Assembly (NCBI GenBank): GCA_021732025.1
Contig: JAKFVU010000050.1
Span: forward strand, 48,358-112,357
Direction: 5' to 3'
Source of the DNA: Candidatus Obscuribacterales bacterium
GTDB taxonomy: Bacteria; Cyanobacteriota; Vampirovibrionia; Obscuribacterales; Obscuribacteraceae
Length of the DNA: 64,000 bases
A program made the position numbers and the translations under genes. The notes beneath the pieces were generated by a model. It was not told the DNA's origin. It did not search any database and saw only the letters and a program-made list of their open reading frames with translations. How positions within the stretch are numbered: the stretch's first letter is position 1; each line of letters opens with the position of its first letter. Below are positions 17,497 through 26,658 of the stretch, one piece after another.

Positions 17497-18801
17497 TTAT
17501 TGACGCCTTGAAGCTTTGAGATCTCCAACTATGACTTTGATGGTGTGCAATTTCCCCTGCCTGAGAACCTGAAAGACAACGGTTTCGCCGACTTTGTGGC
17601 TGCGTACGTTTGCCCGAAGCTGCTCAACCGATGATATATCGTTGCCGTCCACAGCAGTGACTATGTCTCCATTTTCCATTCCGGCTTCGGCAGCGGGGCC
17701 ACCAGCAGTCGCCTTGCTCACTCTTACTCCGCGAAGGCTAGGAGCTAAACCTAGCTCTTCTAATAAGCTCGGTGTCAGCTCTTGCATCAATACGCCAACA
17801 TATGGTCGCTTTACTTCGCCCGAGGCGAGAAGCTGTTCGACAGTGTCTTGGAACACTTCAGAAGGAATGGCAAAGCCAATGTTCTGAATCTGGTGGCCGC
17901 CGCCCATAGAACTGCTTACCGCCGTATTAATGCCGATAACCTCTCCTTGAATGTTGAGAAGCGGCCCCCCAGAATTACCGGGGTTGATAGCGGCATCAGT
18001 TTGAATTAGCTGACCGCGCTCAGAAATCTCGAAGAGTGAGCGGCCAAGAGCGCTAACGATGCCAAGGGTGACGGAGTGATCCAGACCTGCCGGTGAGCCG
18101 ATGGCTATGGCCCAGTCTCCTGGTCTGACATTTTTGCTGGCGCCTATTCTTGCCACGGGAAGGTTTTTTGCGTCAATTTTGACCAAAGCTAAGTCATTGT
18201 CTGGGTCGCGACCAACTATCTGGCCGTCGAATACTTTTTTATCTGACAGGGTTACTTTGATTTGATCGGCTCTACCAACCACATGGTTATTGGTGAGGAT
18301 ATAACCGTCGGCTCTGATGATTAGCCCAGATCCGATTCCGCGTTGTTGGGCAATTTGGGCTGGCTGCTGAACAACAAATTGCTGGTCGCCGTAAGCATAA
18401 ACCTCTGGTTGAGGTGCATAGCTGATTACTTTTGTGGTGTCGATGTTGACTACCCATGAGCCGGCCTCTTGGGCAATGTCAGCTATTGTGCTGGCACCGA
18501 TGGCACCTTTGGCTCCGGCGATAGAGAGAGTCGGGGCGGGATGTCTCACCGAATCTACTAATTCATGGCCAGATTGATTTGCAGGCTTTGTTCCATCTGG
18601 TTGATTACCAGATTGAGTCGATTGCCGACCAGCATAGAACGCTGTTGCCAAAGCAACTCCGACCGCTAAACCAATGGCCAATGAGGTTGGTTGTACCTTA
18701 CCTTGCTTGCCGCGCTTACCTTGATTGCCGCGATTGCGTCTTTGCCCACTCGGACTCAGAGTGCTACGAGTGCTTTTGGATTGGTTTTGAATTGTTTCCA
18801 T
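17497..18801 (-). CDS. htrA: HtrA/DegP-type serine protease with PDZ domain
   Basis: A membrane-anchored periplasmic or surface protease for damaged proteins. A basic, Ser/Gly-rich N-terminus leads to one membrane segment (about 38-56), then the trypsin-like domain with His173 (LTNNHVVG), Asp203 (DNDLALVK) and Ser277 (GNSGGPL), all intact. One C-terminal PDZ domain (about 330-425, PYVGVLMQEL ... AGMENGDIV). Length and single PDZ match DegS/HhoA-like proteins. Single-gene minus transcript, divergent from the TPR gene at 18968. Confidence 0.95.
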   Translation of the reverse strand: METIQNQSKSTRSTLSPSGQRRNRGNQGKRGKQGKVQPTSLAIGLAVGVALATAFYAGRQSTQSGNQPDGTKPANQSGHELVDSVRHPAPTLSIAGAKGAIGASTIADIAQEAGSWVVNIDTTKVISYAPQPEVYAYGDQQFVVQQPAQIAQQRGIGSGLIIRADGYILTNNHVVGRADQIKVTLSDKKVFDGQIVGRDPDNDLALVKIDAKNLPVARIGASKNVRPGDWAIAIGSPAGLDHSVTLGIVSALGRSLFEISERGQLIQTDAAINPGNSGGPLLNIQGEVIGINTAVSSSMGGGHQIQNIGFAIPSEVFQDTVEQLLASGEVKRPYVGVLMQELTPSLLEELGLAPSLRGVRVSKATAGGPAAEAGMENGDIVTAVDGNDISSVEQLRANVRSHKVGETVVFQVLRQGKLHTIKVIVGDLKASRRQ

Positions 18802-18866
18802 TGTTTGCTATGAATCTTCTGTACGCCGGTATGATAGAGAGTGATTATTAGTAGTGTTATTAGTAC

Positions 18867-18888
18867 ATCATTGGTAAAGATCAATGAT
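18867..18888. repeat. inverted repeat in the htrA/TPR divergent promoter region
   Basis: ATCATTG at 18867-18873 and CAATGAT at 18882-18888 form perfect 7-bp arms around an 8-base spacer, midway between two divergent genes. Could be an operator for either gene; there is no T-run to make it a terminator. Confidence 0.3.
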
Positions 18889-18967
18889 AGAAATCAGCAA
18901 CAGAGATCATTATATTGAGGTTGGAAGATTTCGCCTTGCTTGGCAAACTAGTTTTTAGGTTCTAACT

Positions 18968-19759
18968 GTGGCAAAGATACATTTGGTGGCGACAATTACA
19001 GTAGTGATCGTGGCGGCTTCTGGGCTAGCCGCGTATCTAAACTATAGTAGCCAGACTGGCTCAAGGCCAGCGTCTTTGGCCAAGCCTGAAGCGGCAAATG
19101 TCACTGCTAAATTGCCGGCACAGCCTTCTTCGAGCGACACTTCATTTCGATCTCAAGAGCAGTCAATTGCCAATTATTCCAGCGCAATCAAGCTTAACGC
19201 TGAGGATGACAAAGCGCTTTTAGATAGAGCGGCTTGTTACTACTCAACCCGTTCGTATCAGTCAGCCATGGCCGACTATCAGACGATTATGGCGATGAAG
19301 AAAAGCAGCTATCAAAATCAGGCTATGCTTGGTCAAGCTCTCTGCAATTACAGTCTTGGTCAATATGGTTTGGCTATTCATCAATGTCGCGAGCTGCTGA
19401 AAGTTAAACCCGACTATTTGAAAGCAATAGAGGTTTTAGCCAATTGCCACTTGCGCCAGGGTAGTTATCTTGATGCAATCGATACTTATACACGCGGGCT
19501 GAGGCTAGACCATGATGCCGGTGACTTATATTTCGGCCGCTCTTCTGCATATTTTAAAAATCAGATGCCTGAAAAAGCTCTAGCAGATCTGGTCAAAGCA
19601 ACTGGGTGCAACCCATCAAATATTGAGTATCATCTAAAGTGTGCGACGGTGGCTAAAGTGTTAGGCAAAAAAGACCTGGTGAAGGCTGAGGCTGAATCAG
19701 TACTTAAGCTTTCAAAAGACAATAAAGAAGCCATTGCCCTCTTGCAGTCGGTTAACTGA
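18968..19759 (+). CDS. membrane-anchored TPR protein
   Basis: A 263-residue protein with an N-terminal signal anchor (about 5-24, VATITVVIVAASGLAAYL), a Ser/Pro-rich linker, then five or so tetratricopeptide repeats (from about 60: AIKLNAEDDKALLDRAACYY; ALADLVKATGCNP). Expected to sit on the outer face of the membrane and hold partners. GTG start at 18968. The exonuclease gene follows after 15 bases on the same strand, so it may head the DNA repair transcript, though nothing in the TPR protein suggests a repair role. Confidence 0.8.
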   Translation: MAKIHLVATITVVIVAASGLAAYLNYSSQTGSRPASLAKPEAANVTAKLPAQPSSSDTSFRSQEQSIANYSSAIKLNAEDDKALLDRAACYYSTRSYQSAMADYQTIMAMKKSSYQNQAMLGQALCNYSLGQYGLAIHQCRELLKVKPDYLKAIEVLANCHLRQGSYLDAIDTYTRGLRLDHDAGDLYFGRSSAYFKNQMPEKALADLVKATGCNPSNIEYHLKCATVAKVLGKKDLVKAEAESVLKLSKDNKEAIALLQSVN

Positions 19760-19774
19760 CGGATTCTCTACACG

Positions 19775-20881
19775 ATGGCTGAAGATTTAGTACGCGTCAC
19801 CGAGCTAGGCTTGTATTGTCAGGCTGGCGATTTCTATATCGACCCCTGGCGTTCGGTTAATCGTGCCTTGATTACGCATGGGCACTCCGATCACGCGCGT
19901 TCTGGTTCGGCTGCCTATCTGGCTAATACCAATTCGAAAGGTATCTTGCGGTTGCGTTTAGGCGACGAGGCAAAAATTGAAACTGTCGATTATGGTGTTC
20001 CAATTGTTATCAAAGATGCGACAGTTTCATTTCATCCAGCTGGTCATATTTTGGGCTCATCACAAATTAGAATTGAGCACAAAGGTCAAATTTGTGTGGT
20101 GTCAGGTGACTACAAAACCCAAAAAGATCCTAGCTGTCAGCCCATTGAACCGGTTGCTTGCCATACATTTATAACCGAGTCGACTTTTGGCTTACCAATT
20201 TATCGCTTTCCTTCTCCCGAAATTATTGCTGCTGAAGTTAATGAGTGGTGGCAAGCTAATGCTAAGGCTGGCAAAATTAGCATTCTCTATGCTTACTCTT
20301 TAGGGAAGGCCCAGCGCTTACTAATGAGTGTCAATCCAGATATCGGTCCAATTTATACACATGGGGCCGTAGAAGCTCTCAATGCAGTTTACCGCGGCTG
20401 TGGTGTAAAACTGCCGCCGACGACTTATGCTGGCGATGTGCGTAAAGAAGACATCGAGCGCAATGCTTTGGTCGTGGCACCACCGAACGCCCAAGACAGC
20501 TTGTGGTCGCGCAAGTTTGGCAAAACTTCAGAGGCGTTTGCTTCGGGGTGGATGCGCGTTCGCGGCGCTCGTCGCAGGCGATCGCTAGATCGTGGTTTTG
20601 TCATGTCAGACCATGCTGATTGGCAAGGCTTGACTGAGACAATCGCTGCCACTGGCGCCGAACGTGTATTGGTTACTCATGGCTACACACCACCATTGGT
20701 GCGCTACTTAACTGATCTTGGTATTGATGCTCATGCCTTAGAAACTGCTTTCAAGGGTGAAGAGGGTGATGATAAATCAGAGGCTGTGGCCCTAAGCGAA
20801 GCGGCAAAAGCAGACGCCGATTCAATGCCACAATCTGCCGATGACAAACATGTAGATCAAAACTCTGGTGGCGAGTCGTGA
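19775..20881 (+). CDS. ligase-associated DNA exonuclease (metallo-beta-lactamase/CPSF fold)
   Basis: A beta-CASP-like metallo-hydrolase. The metal motif THGHSDHARSG is near residue 30; HPAGHILGSSQ, VVSGDYKT and VMSDHADWQGL follow. This is the partner family always found with the PP_1105-type ATP-dependent ligase. Gene order here (exonuclease, ligase, then helicase and PdeM) is the known repair module. The acidic C-terminal tail is extra. Its TGA overlaps the GTG of the ligase gene (GTGA), so translation is coupled. Confidence 0.85.
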   Translation: MAEDLVRVTELGLYCQAGDFYIDPWRSVNRALITHGHSDHARSGSAAYLANTNSKGILRLRLGDEAKIETVDYGVPIVIKDATVSFHPAGHILGSSQIRIEHKGQICVVSGDYKTQKDPSCQPIEPVACHTFITESTFGLPIYRFPSPEIIAAEVNEWWQANAKAGKISILYAYSLGKAQRLLMSVNPDIGPIYTHGAVEALNAVYRGCGVKLPPTTYAGDVRKEDIERNALVVAPPNAQDSLWSRKFGKTSEAFASGWMRVRGARRRRSLDRGFVMSDHADWQGLTETIAATGAERVLVTHGYTPPLVRYLTDLGIDAHALETAFKGEEGDDKSEAVALSEAAKADADSMPQSADDKHVDQNSGGES

Positions 20882-22509
20882 AAGCCTTTGTCGAGCTCTA
20901 CCAAAACATAGATCGCACCACCAAGACTGGCGAGAAGTCTCAGGCACTGGTTAACTACTTCAATCAAGTATCGAGTAGTGATGCTAGCTGGGCAGTCTTC
21001 TTTCTCACTGGCCGCAAGCTGCGCCGCCTAGCTCCTACAGCCTTACTTAAGCAGCTCACTATAGATTTAACTGGTCTACCTCAATGGCTCTTTCAAGAGT
21101 GTTATGACAACGTTGGCGACTTAGCCGAAACTATGGCCCTACTTTTACCAGAGGTTAGCGAAGGCTCACTCGATGTCGACTTGACCGAATTTGTCGAAAG
21201 TTATTTGCTGGTACTGCGCAACCTAGACGATAGTGCAACTGCTGCACATTTGGTCGATACTTGGAGCAAACTCTCGCTTGACCAAAAGTTTATTTTCAAC
21301 AAACTAATAACTGGCGGCTTTCGCGTTGGTGTCTCTCAGCAGATGGTGACCAAGGCACTGGCTACGGTAAGTGGAATTGACGCCAATGTGGTGGCACACC
21401 GCATGATGGGAAACTGGGAGCCGTCGGCCCAGTGGTATGAACAACTGATTGCGCAAGAAACCGCTGATGCCATGGCCTCCACTCCTTATCCATTCTATTT
21501 AGCTTATCCAATACAAGAAGAAGTAGATACTTTAGGCGACATAGCCGATTTTCAAATTGAGTGGAAGTGGGATGGAATACGCGCTCAAATAATAAAACGC
21601 GATGGTCAGGTCTTTATTTGGTCACGAGGCGAAGAGCTAATCAGTGAGCGCTTCCCTGAAATTATGACGGCGGCATCTCGCTTGCCTAATGGCACTGTGT
21701 TAGACGGTGAAATTCTAGCCTGGTCTGAAGGCGATGTCTTACCGTTTGCGCTTTTACAGCAGCGCATCGGTCGAAAAACCGTTGGCAAAAAACTGTTATC
21801 GGAAGTGCCATGTATTTTTATGGCCTACGATATTATGGAGCTGGCTGGCCAAGATATTAGACAGAATTCTATGAGCGACCGCCGAGAAAAGCTGCTTTCG
21901 GTCTTAATGCCCGGACAATGCGATGTTGCGCCAAGTTGCCGGGGCACACTGAGTGAACACCTAAGAATTTCTGGTGAACTTCAAGCAAATACTTGGGAAG
22001 AGCTTGCGGCCATAAGACTTGACAGTCGCAAGCTAAAAGTGGAAGGCTTGATGTTAAAGCGGCGTGACTCTGTATATGGTGTCGGGCGAAAACGAGGCGA
22101 TTGGTGGAAGTGGAAGATTAACCCACTATCAATGGATGCCGTACTCGTCTACGCTCAAAGAGGCCATGGCCGTCGGGCCAGCTTGTATAGCGACTATACC
22201 TTTGCTGTTTGGCAAGAGGGCAAGCTTGTGCCAATTGCTAAAGCCTATTCAGGCCTAACCGATGAAGAGATGAAATCGGTTGATGACTATGTGCGCAAGA
22301 ATACCTTAGAGAAATTTGGACCAGTGCGCACCGTTAAGCCCGGTTTGGTTTTTGAAATTGCTTTTGAAGGTATCCAGAATTCGCCTCGTCACAAGTCGGG
22401 CATTGCTGTACGCTTTCCTCGCATCTCCCGTTTGCGCCCAGATAAACCTATTGAAGAAGCCGATACTCTCGATCAGCTGCGCGGTATGCTCGAGGTCTAT
22501 GGCAAGTAG
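20878..22509 (+). CDS. ATP-dependent DNA ligase (ligase-associated repair cluster type)
   Basis: Seals nicks using ATP. An N-terminal helical DNA-binding domain (1-200) is followed by the nucleotidyltransferase domain with adenylated Lys230 in EWKWDGIRAQ, then LDGEILAW, FMAYDIME, VEGLMLKR and WWKWKINP, and a C-terminal OB domain (ALVYAQRGHGRR type, to 543). All six motifs are visible. Length 543 aa is usual for the PP_1105 family. GTG start overlapping the upstream stop. No Ku or LigD genes nearby, so it is not a standard NHEJ ligase. Confidence 0.92.
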   Translation: MKAFVELYQNIDRTTKTGEKSQALVNYFNQVSSSDASWAVFFLTGRKLRRLAPTALLKQLTIDLTGLPQWLFQECYDNVGDLAETMALLLPEVSEGSLDVDLTEFVESYLLVLRNLDDSATAAHLVDTWSKLSLDQKFIFNKLITGGFRVGVSQQMVTKALATVSGIDANVVAHRMMGNWEPSAQWYEQLIAQETADAMASTPYPFYLAYPIQEEVDTLGDIADFQIEWKWDGIRAQIIKRDGQVFIWSRGEELISERFPEIMTAASRLPNGTVLDGEILAWSEGDVLPFALLQQRIGRKTVGKKLLSEVPCIFMAYDIMELAGQDIRQNSMSDRREKLLSVLMPGQCDVAPSCRGTLSEHLRISGELQANTWEELAAIRLDSRKLKVEGLMLKRRDSVYGVGRKRGDWWKWKINPLSMDAVLVYAQRGHGRRASLYSDYTFAVWQEGKLVPIAKAYSGLTDEEMKSVDDYVRKNTLEKFGPVRTVKPGLVFEIAFEGIQNSPRHKSGIAVRFPRISRLRPDKPIEEADTLDQLRGMLEVYGK

Positions 22510-22547
22510 CCTATAGCACTCACGACATTTTCACGGCATATTTGTGT

Positions 22548-22568
22548 TAATTGCTTCGGAAGCAATTA
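22548..22568. repeat. 21-bp palindromic hairpin after the ligase gene
   Basis: TAATTGCTTC (22548-22557), G, GAAGCAATTA (22559-22568): 10-bp perfect arms around one base. It lies 39 bases after the ligase stop and 28 before the next ATG. No U-run follows, so it is not a standard terminator; it may be an mRNA processing or stability hairpin. Confidence 0.5.
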
Positions 22569-22595
22569 CTACGCTTTATATCGAGGTGCAACTCT

Positions 22596-23231
22596 ATGGC
22601 ATCGCATCATGCTGAGCAGTCAATGTCTTCGTCTTCTTTCAAGCCAGATATTTCTGATGCTCTGCGCAACAGACAAGGCTGTGAAGTTGCCCATGCACTA
22701 AAAGGAATGACAGCAGGTGAGCAGCTTGATGCGATTCGTGGCTATCAGCGCGAATCAAAGCAAGATCCACAGCACTATCCAAAAATTGATGTCAATTTTG
22801 ATAAAAACGGCTACGAAATTAAGGCCAAGCCGAATGCTGAAACCAATGATTCAGCTAAGCCTAATAAGTCTGAGTCAATTCTCAATCACAAGATGGATGA
22901 AAATGACAATACGACTAGTTTGAGTTGTAAAAACGAAACGATGAAGCCTGTCGACGCCATGCAGCATATGGGTGGACGCTCAAGTGACTCAAGCAACGGG
23001 CTAACGCAAGGTGGAAGCCTCGGTACCTCAATGGACGGGGCAGGCATGACTAAGCCGTCACTGGGTGGCCTGGGTGATTCTCTTGCTACTGCGACTGCTA
23101 CTACTACTACTGACCTTCCGCCAAGCAGCGCCAGCCAGTCAAGCGACAGCCAATCAAGTAAACATGGCAGTGACGCAATGCCGCCTGCCGACCCTATTGG
23201 TTCACAAGGCGGGTCTGGGCAGGGCAAGTAA
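22596..23231 (+). CDS. hypothetical Ser/Gln-rich protein inserted in the repair cluster
   Basis: 211 residues starting MASHHAEQSMSSSS. GAGGTG at 22583-22588 decides this ATG; an upstream in-frame start at 22551 would run through the palindrome. Residues 15-75 (SDALRNRQGCEVAHALKGM, EQLDAIRGYQRES) look helical; the rest is Gly/Ser/Thr/Asp-rich, low complexity and probably disordered. No family recognised. It sits between ligase and helicase, where the known module normally has no extra gene, and is bracketed by two large palindromes. Confidence 0.55.
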   Translation: MASHHAEQSMSSSSFKPDISDALRNRQGCEVAHALKGMTAGEQLDAIRGYQRESKQDPQHYPKIDVNFDKNGYEIKAKPNAETNDSAKPNKSESILNHKMDENDNTTSLSCKNETMKPVDAMQHMGGRSSDSSNGLTQGGSLGTSMDGAGMTKPSLGGLGDSLATATATTTTDLPPSSASQSSDSQSSKHGSDAMPPADPIGSQGGSGQGK

Positions 23232-23270
23232 TTTTGGCACCTATCTGTTTCTGAAGCCTTCTGCAGCTTT

Positions 23271-23322
23271 CCTCTCCTTTTCAAAATTGTTGAGTACTCA
23301 ACAATTTTTGAAAAGAGGAGGG
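23271..23322. repeat. large (about 50 bp) near-perfect palindrome before the helicase gene
   Basis: The core ACTCAACAATTTT and its complement meet at GAGTACTC (centre near 23295), and pairing extends outward with one bulged T and two mismatches (CCTCTCCTTTTC against GAAAAGAGGAGG). The right arm is followed by GGGGCAAAC, not by a T-run. It lies about 55 bases before the helicase ATG. Possible roles: transcript hairpin, protein-binding palindrome, or the trace of a mobile element. Confidence 0.6.
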
Positions 23323-23376
23323 GCAAACTTTGCTAATTGCCGCTAGAATGACGATTTTGCATGATGTAGATGATTA

Positions 23377-25890
23377 ATGTCCATTCCTGATGGCTCCAAA
23401 CCAATTGTTGATTGGTTTCACAAGAAGAATTGGAAAGTTTTCGACTTTCAGAAAGAAGCATGGCAACACTACCTAGACGGATACAGCGGCTTAATTCACG
23501 CCTCTACTGGAACGGGTAAAACCTATGCCATTTGGCCAGCGGCGTTGATTGAATGGATGCGGCATGGCGACCTCACAGACATGATTGTGAGCAAGAAAGA
23601 TAAGCGCGGCCACCTGCCACTGACAGTTCTCTGGTTGACACCGCTACGAGCCCTAGCCAACGATATTGCCACTAGTTTAGAACAACCCGTGCGTGAGCTT
23701 GACTTGCCGTTTACAGTCGAGACCCGTACTGGTGATACTTCTTCTAGTCGCCGGGCCAAGCAGAAAGATAATTTGCCTTCGGCGCTAATAACCACGCCAG
23801 AAAGTCTTTCTATTTTGCTCTCTTATGAAAACAGTGCCGAAAAATTCAAGCATCTAAAATTGGTAGTAGTTGATGAATGGCACGAGCTAATTGGTAACAA
23901 ACGGGGTGTTCAAGTTGAATTGGCCTTGGCTCGCTTGCGGCGATTGGCCCCCGAAATGAGAGTCTGGGGCTTGTCAGCCACCATAGGTAATTTGGAACAG
24001 TCTTTAGATTGTTTGCTCGGTGCCCAGGCGCCAAATAAGACGAGTAATGCAAAATCTTGTTTGGTACAGGCCAAAATAAATAAAGAAGTGGTGGCACAAT
24101 CGGTCTTGCCACCGCGCTTAGATAATCTTCCTTGGACAGGTCACACCGGGCTACCCATGGTAGAAGAAGTGATTAAACTCATTGATGGCGGCAGAACTTC
24201 GATAGTTTTCACCAATGTGCGATCGCAAACAGAACAATGGTATCAACGCATAATTGAAGCTCGCGAAGACTTCTGCGGAGTAGCAGCTCTGCACCACGGT
24301 TCGCTCGATGCCGAGGTGAGGCGCTGGGTAGAGCTGGCCTTAAAAGAAGAGCGGCTAAAATTTGTGGTATCAACTTCAAGTTTAGATCTTGGCGTTGATT
24401 TTTCTCCTGTAGATAGAGTGATGCAAATTGGTAGCCCCAAAGGTGTTGCTCGCGCTATGCAAAGAGCTGGTCGTAGCGGCCACAGCCCAGGTCTTGTGAG
24501 TAAATTATACTTGGTGCCTAGTCATGCCCTTGAGTTAGTTGAAATGGCTGCTGCTCGCATTGCCATGACTAAAGGAAATGTTGAGTCACGCTATCCACTT
24601 AATAACTCTATTGATGTACTTTGTCAGCACGTTGTTACAGTTGCTCTAGGCACAGGTTTTAAACCCGATGAGTTATACGATGAAGTGCGAGAAACACATT
24701 GCTTTGCCAACCTCACTGAAGCAGACTGGCACTGGATACTAAATTTTGTTGGCACTGGAGGAGTGGCGCTCAAAGCCTACCCAGAGTACCAACGCATTCG
24801 CCAAGAAGATGGCCGCTACATAATTTCAGATAAATCATTAGCTCTGAAGCACCGCCTATCGATTGGTACCATTGTTTCAGATCAAGCAATGGAAGTGTGT
24901 TTTACAACTGGTGAACGCATAGGCCAGGTTGAAGAATCATTTATAAGTAGACTGAAGAAAGGCGACAGATTTATTTTTGCAGGTCGTTACCTCGAACTAG
25001 TAGACGTGCGTGGAATGAAAGCTCGGGTGCGAATTTCACCAATCAAATCTGGCATTATTCCCCGCTGGATGGGTGGGCGTCTGCCTTTATCTAGCGAGCT
25101 GTCTTATGAAGTTAGGCTGCTCATAAGCCGTGCCAGTGCTGGAGATTATGACGAAGTAGAAATGGCCTTCCTTAGGCCTCTTTTAGAATTACAGGCGAAG
25201 CGTTCTAGTTTGCCCGAGTTAAGTCAGATACTGGTTGAGACATATAAGTCACGAGAAGGCTACCATCTGTTTGTTTATCCCTTTGAAGGGCGTCTGGTCA
25301 ATGAAGGTATTGCCATTCTCGTTGCCTACCAGTTGTCGCGTATTAGTCCTTCTACTTATTCAATTGCCATGAATGACTGGGGCTTTGAAATTCTTTCTGA
25401 CCGCCCTATTCTTTTTGAAGAAGGTAGTACTGGTGCCGCTGCATTTTTCAAAAACTTTCGCTATGACAATCTAGCCGAAGATATTCGCGCTTGCCTCAAC
25501 TCTACTGAAATGGCCAAACGACAGTTTCGCGAAATAGCACGGGTAGCTGGTTTAATTTTTCAAGGCTATCCAGGAGCTAACAAAACTGTAAAACAAGTGC
25601 AAGTTTCAAGTGGATTGCTCTACGATGTATTCGTTGACTTCGACCCCGACAATTTGTTGGTACGTCAAGCTCATGATGAAGTACTAGAGAGGCATCTAGA
25701 AATTAGCCGAATGATCGGGGCATTAAGTCGCTTAGCTAGTTCTGAAATTGTCGAGGTGCCTCTGACAAAAGCATCTCCTTTTTGTCTCCCGCTTATGGTT
25801 GATAGGTTGCGCGGTAAACTCACTTCTGAAAAATTGGCTCAACGCATTTTGCGTATGCAACTTGATTTAGCCAAAGATATGAGGCCATGA
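23377..25890 (+). CDS. ligase-associated DEXH-box helicase (Lhr core family)
   Basis: ATP-driven DNA helicase of the repair cluster. Motif I GTGKT (45-49), motif Ib region LTPLRALAND, motif II DEWH (166-169, Trp for the common Val/Ala), motif III SATIGN, motif V LDLGVDF and motif VI QRAGRSGHS are all present, followed by the winged-helix and beta-barrel domains typical of Lhr cores (837 aa, normal for this subfamily). Ends with ATGA overlap into the PdeM gene. Works with the exonuclease and ligase in a damage response whose substrate is not known to me. Confidence 0.92.
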   Translation: MSIPDGSKPIVDWFHKKNWKVFDFQKEAWQHYLDGYSGLIHASTGTGKTYAIWPAALIEWMRHGDLTDMIVSKKDKRGHLPLTVLWLTPLRALANDIATSLEQPVRELDLPFTVETRTGDTSSSRRAKQKDNLPSALITTPESLSILLSYENSAEKFKHLKLVVVDEWHELIGNKRGVQVELALARLRRLAPEMRVWGLSATIGNLEQSLDCLLGAQAPNKTSNAKSCLVQAKINKEVVAQSVLPPRLDNLPWTGHTGLPMVEEVIKLIDGGRTSIVFTNVRSQTEQWYQRIIEAREDFCGVAALHHGSLDAEVRRWVELALKEERLKFVVSTSSLDLGVDFSPVDRVMQIGSPKGVARAMQRAGRSGHSPGLVSKLYLVPSHALELVEMAAARIAMTKGNVESRYPLNNSIDVLCQHVVTVALGTGFKPDELYDEVRETHCFANLTEADWHWILNFVGTGGVALKAYPEYQRIRQEDGRYIISDKSLALKHRLSIGTIVSDQAMEVCFTTGERIGQVEESFISRLKKGDRFIFAGRYLELVDVRGMKARVRISPIKSGIIPRWMGGRLPLSSELSYEVRLLISRASAGDYDEVEMAFLRPLLELQAKRSSLPELSQILVETYKSREGYHLFVYPFEGRLVNEGIAILVAYQLSRISPSTYSIAMNDWGFEILSDRPILFEEGSTGAAAFFKNFRYDNLAEDIRACLNSTEMAKRQFREIARVAGLIFQGYPGANKTVKQVQVSSGLLYDVFVDFDPDNLLVRQAHDEVLERHLEISRMIGALSRLASSEIVEVPLTKASPFCLPLMVDRLRGKLTSEKLAQRILRMQLDLAKDMRP

Positions 25891-26591
25891 ATTTGAAAGA
25901 GCGTGCCGTAATTAAAGCAGTCTCCGATGCAATAGTTGAAGATGGCGCACAACTAGTCTCAATTGCTGGCCAGTCGGTTCTATTGCTGCCGCAAAAAGCA
26001 TTGTTTATTCCCAGCTCTGGCTCACTTGTGCTCGCTGACGTGCACATTGGTAAAGCGGCCTCCTTTCGTTCGCGCAATTTTTATGCACCTGATGGCATTA
26101 GTGACTTCGACCTTTTGCGTCTAGGTCAGCTCGTGCAGAAGCTTCCTGTTACCCGCTTAATCGTTCTTGGTGATCTCGTTCATTCGCAAGACGGTATGAG
26201 TGGCCCTGAAGTGGAAGGCTTTGAGAAGTTTCGAGCGGCCCATCCAAACCTTGCTGTCACTTTAGTACTTGGTAACCACGATCGCAAAGTATGCCTGCCA
26301 CCATCGTGGAACCTCGAACTAGTTCATGGCCAGATGGTTGAACCTCCCTTTGTCTACTCTCATGAGCTTGTCAAAAGCAAAGAAGGTTACGTGCTTTGTG
26401 GTCACGTTCATCCAGCGGTAACTCTTTCAGGGGCCGGTAAGCAGCGCGAACGCTTGCCCTGCTTTTGGTTAAGATCTCAACACGCCATATTGCCATCTTT
26501 CGGAGTTTTTACTGGCTCTTTTACAGTTAAACCAAGTCGGACTGATAGAGTCTTTGTGGTCGCACATGATACTGTTGTGCCGGTGACTTAG
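25887..26591 (+). CDS. pdeM: ligase-associated metallophosphoesterase PdeM
   Basis: Calcineurin-like phosphoesterase, last gene of the ligase-associated DNA repair module. Metal ligands are seen in LADVHIGKA, VLGDLVHS, VLGNHDRK and LCGHVHPAV. Length 234 aa is typical. Starts within the helicase stop (ATGA overlap), so the pair is translationally coupled. The family is an endonuclease or phosphatase acting on DNA ends; the exact substrate cannot be read from sequence. Confidence 0.9.
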   Translation: MNLKERAVIKAVSDAIVEDGAQLVSIAGQSVLLLPQKALFIPSSGSLVLADVHIGKAASFRSRNFYAPDGISDFDLLRLGQLVQKLPVTRLIVLGDLVHSQDGMSGPEVEGFEKFRAAHPNLAVTLVLGNHDRKVCLPPSWNLELVHGQMVEPPFVYSHELVKSKEGYVLCGHVHPAVTLSGAGKQRERLPCFWLRSQHAILPSFGVFTGSFTVKPSRTDRVFVVAHDTVVPVT

Positions 26592-26658
26592 TATCGCTGC
26601 GACCATACGAAGACCGTCTTTTGTTTCGCTCTGTTTTTGATGTGAGGATTAGAAGAAA

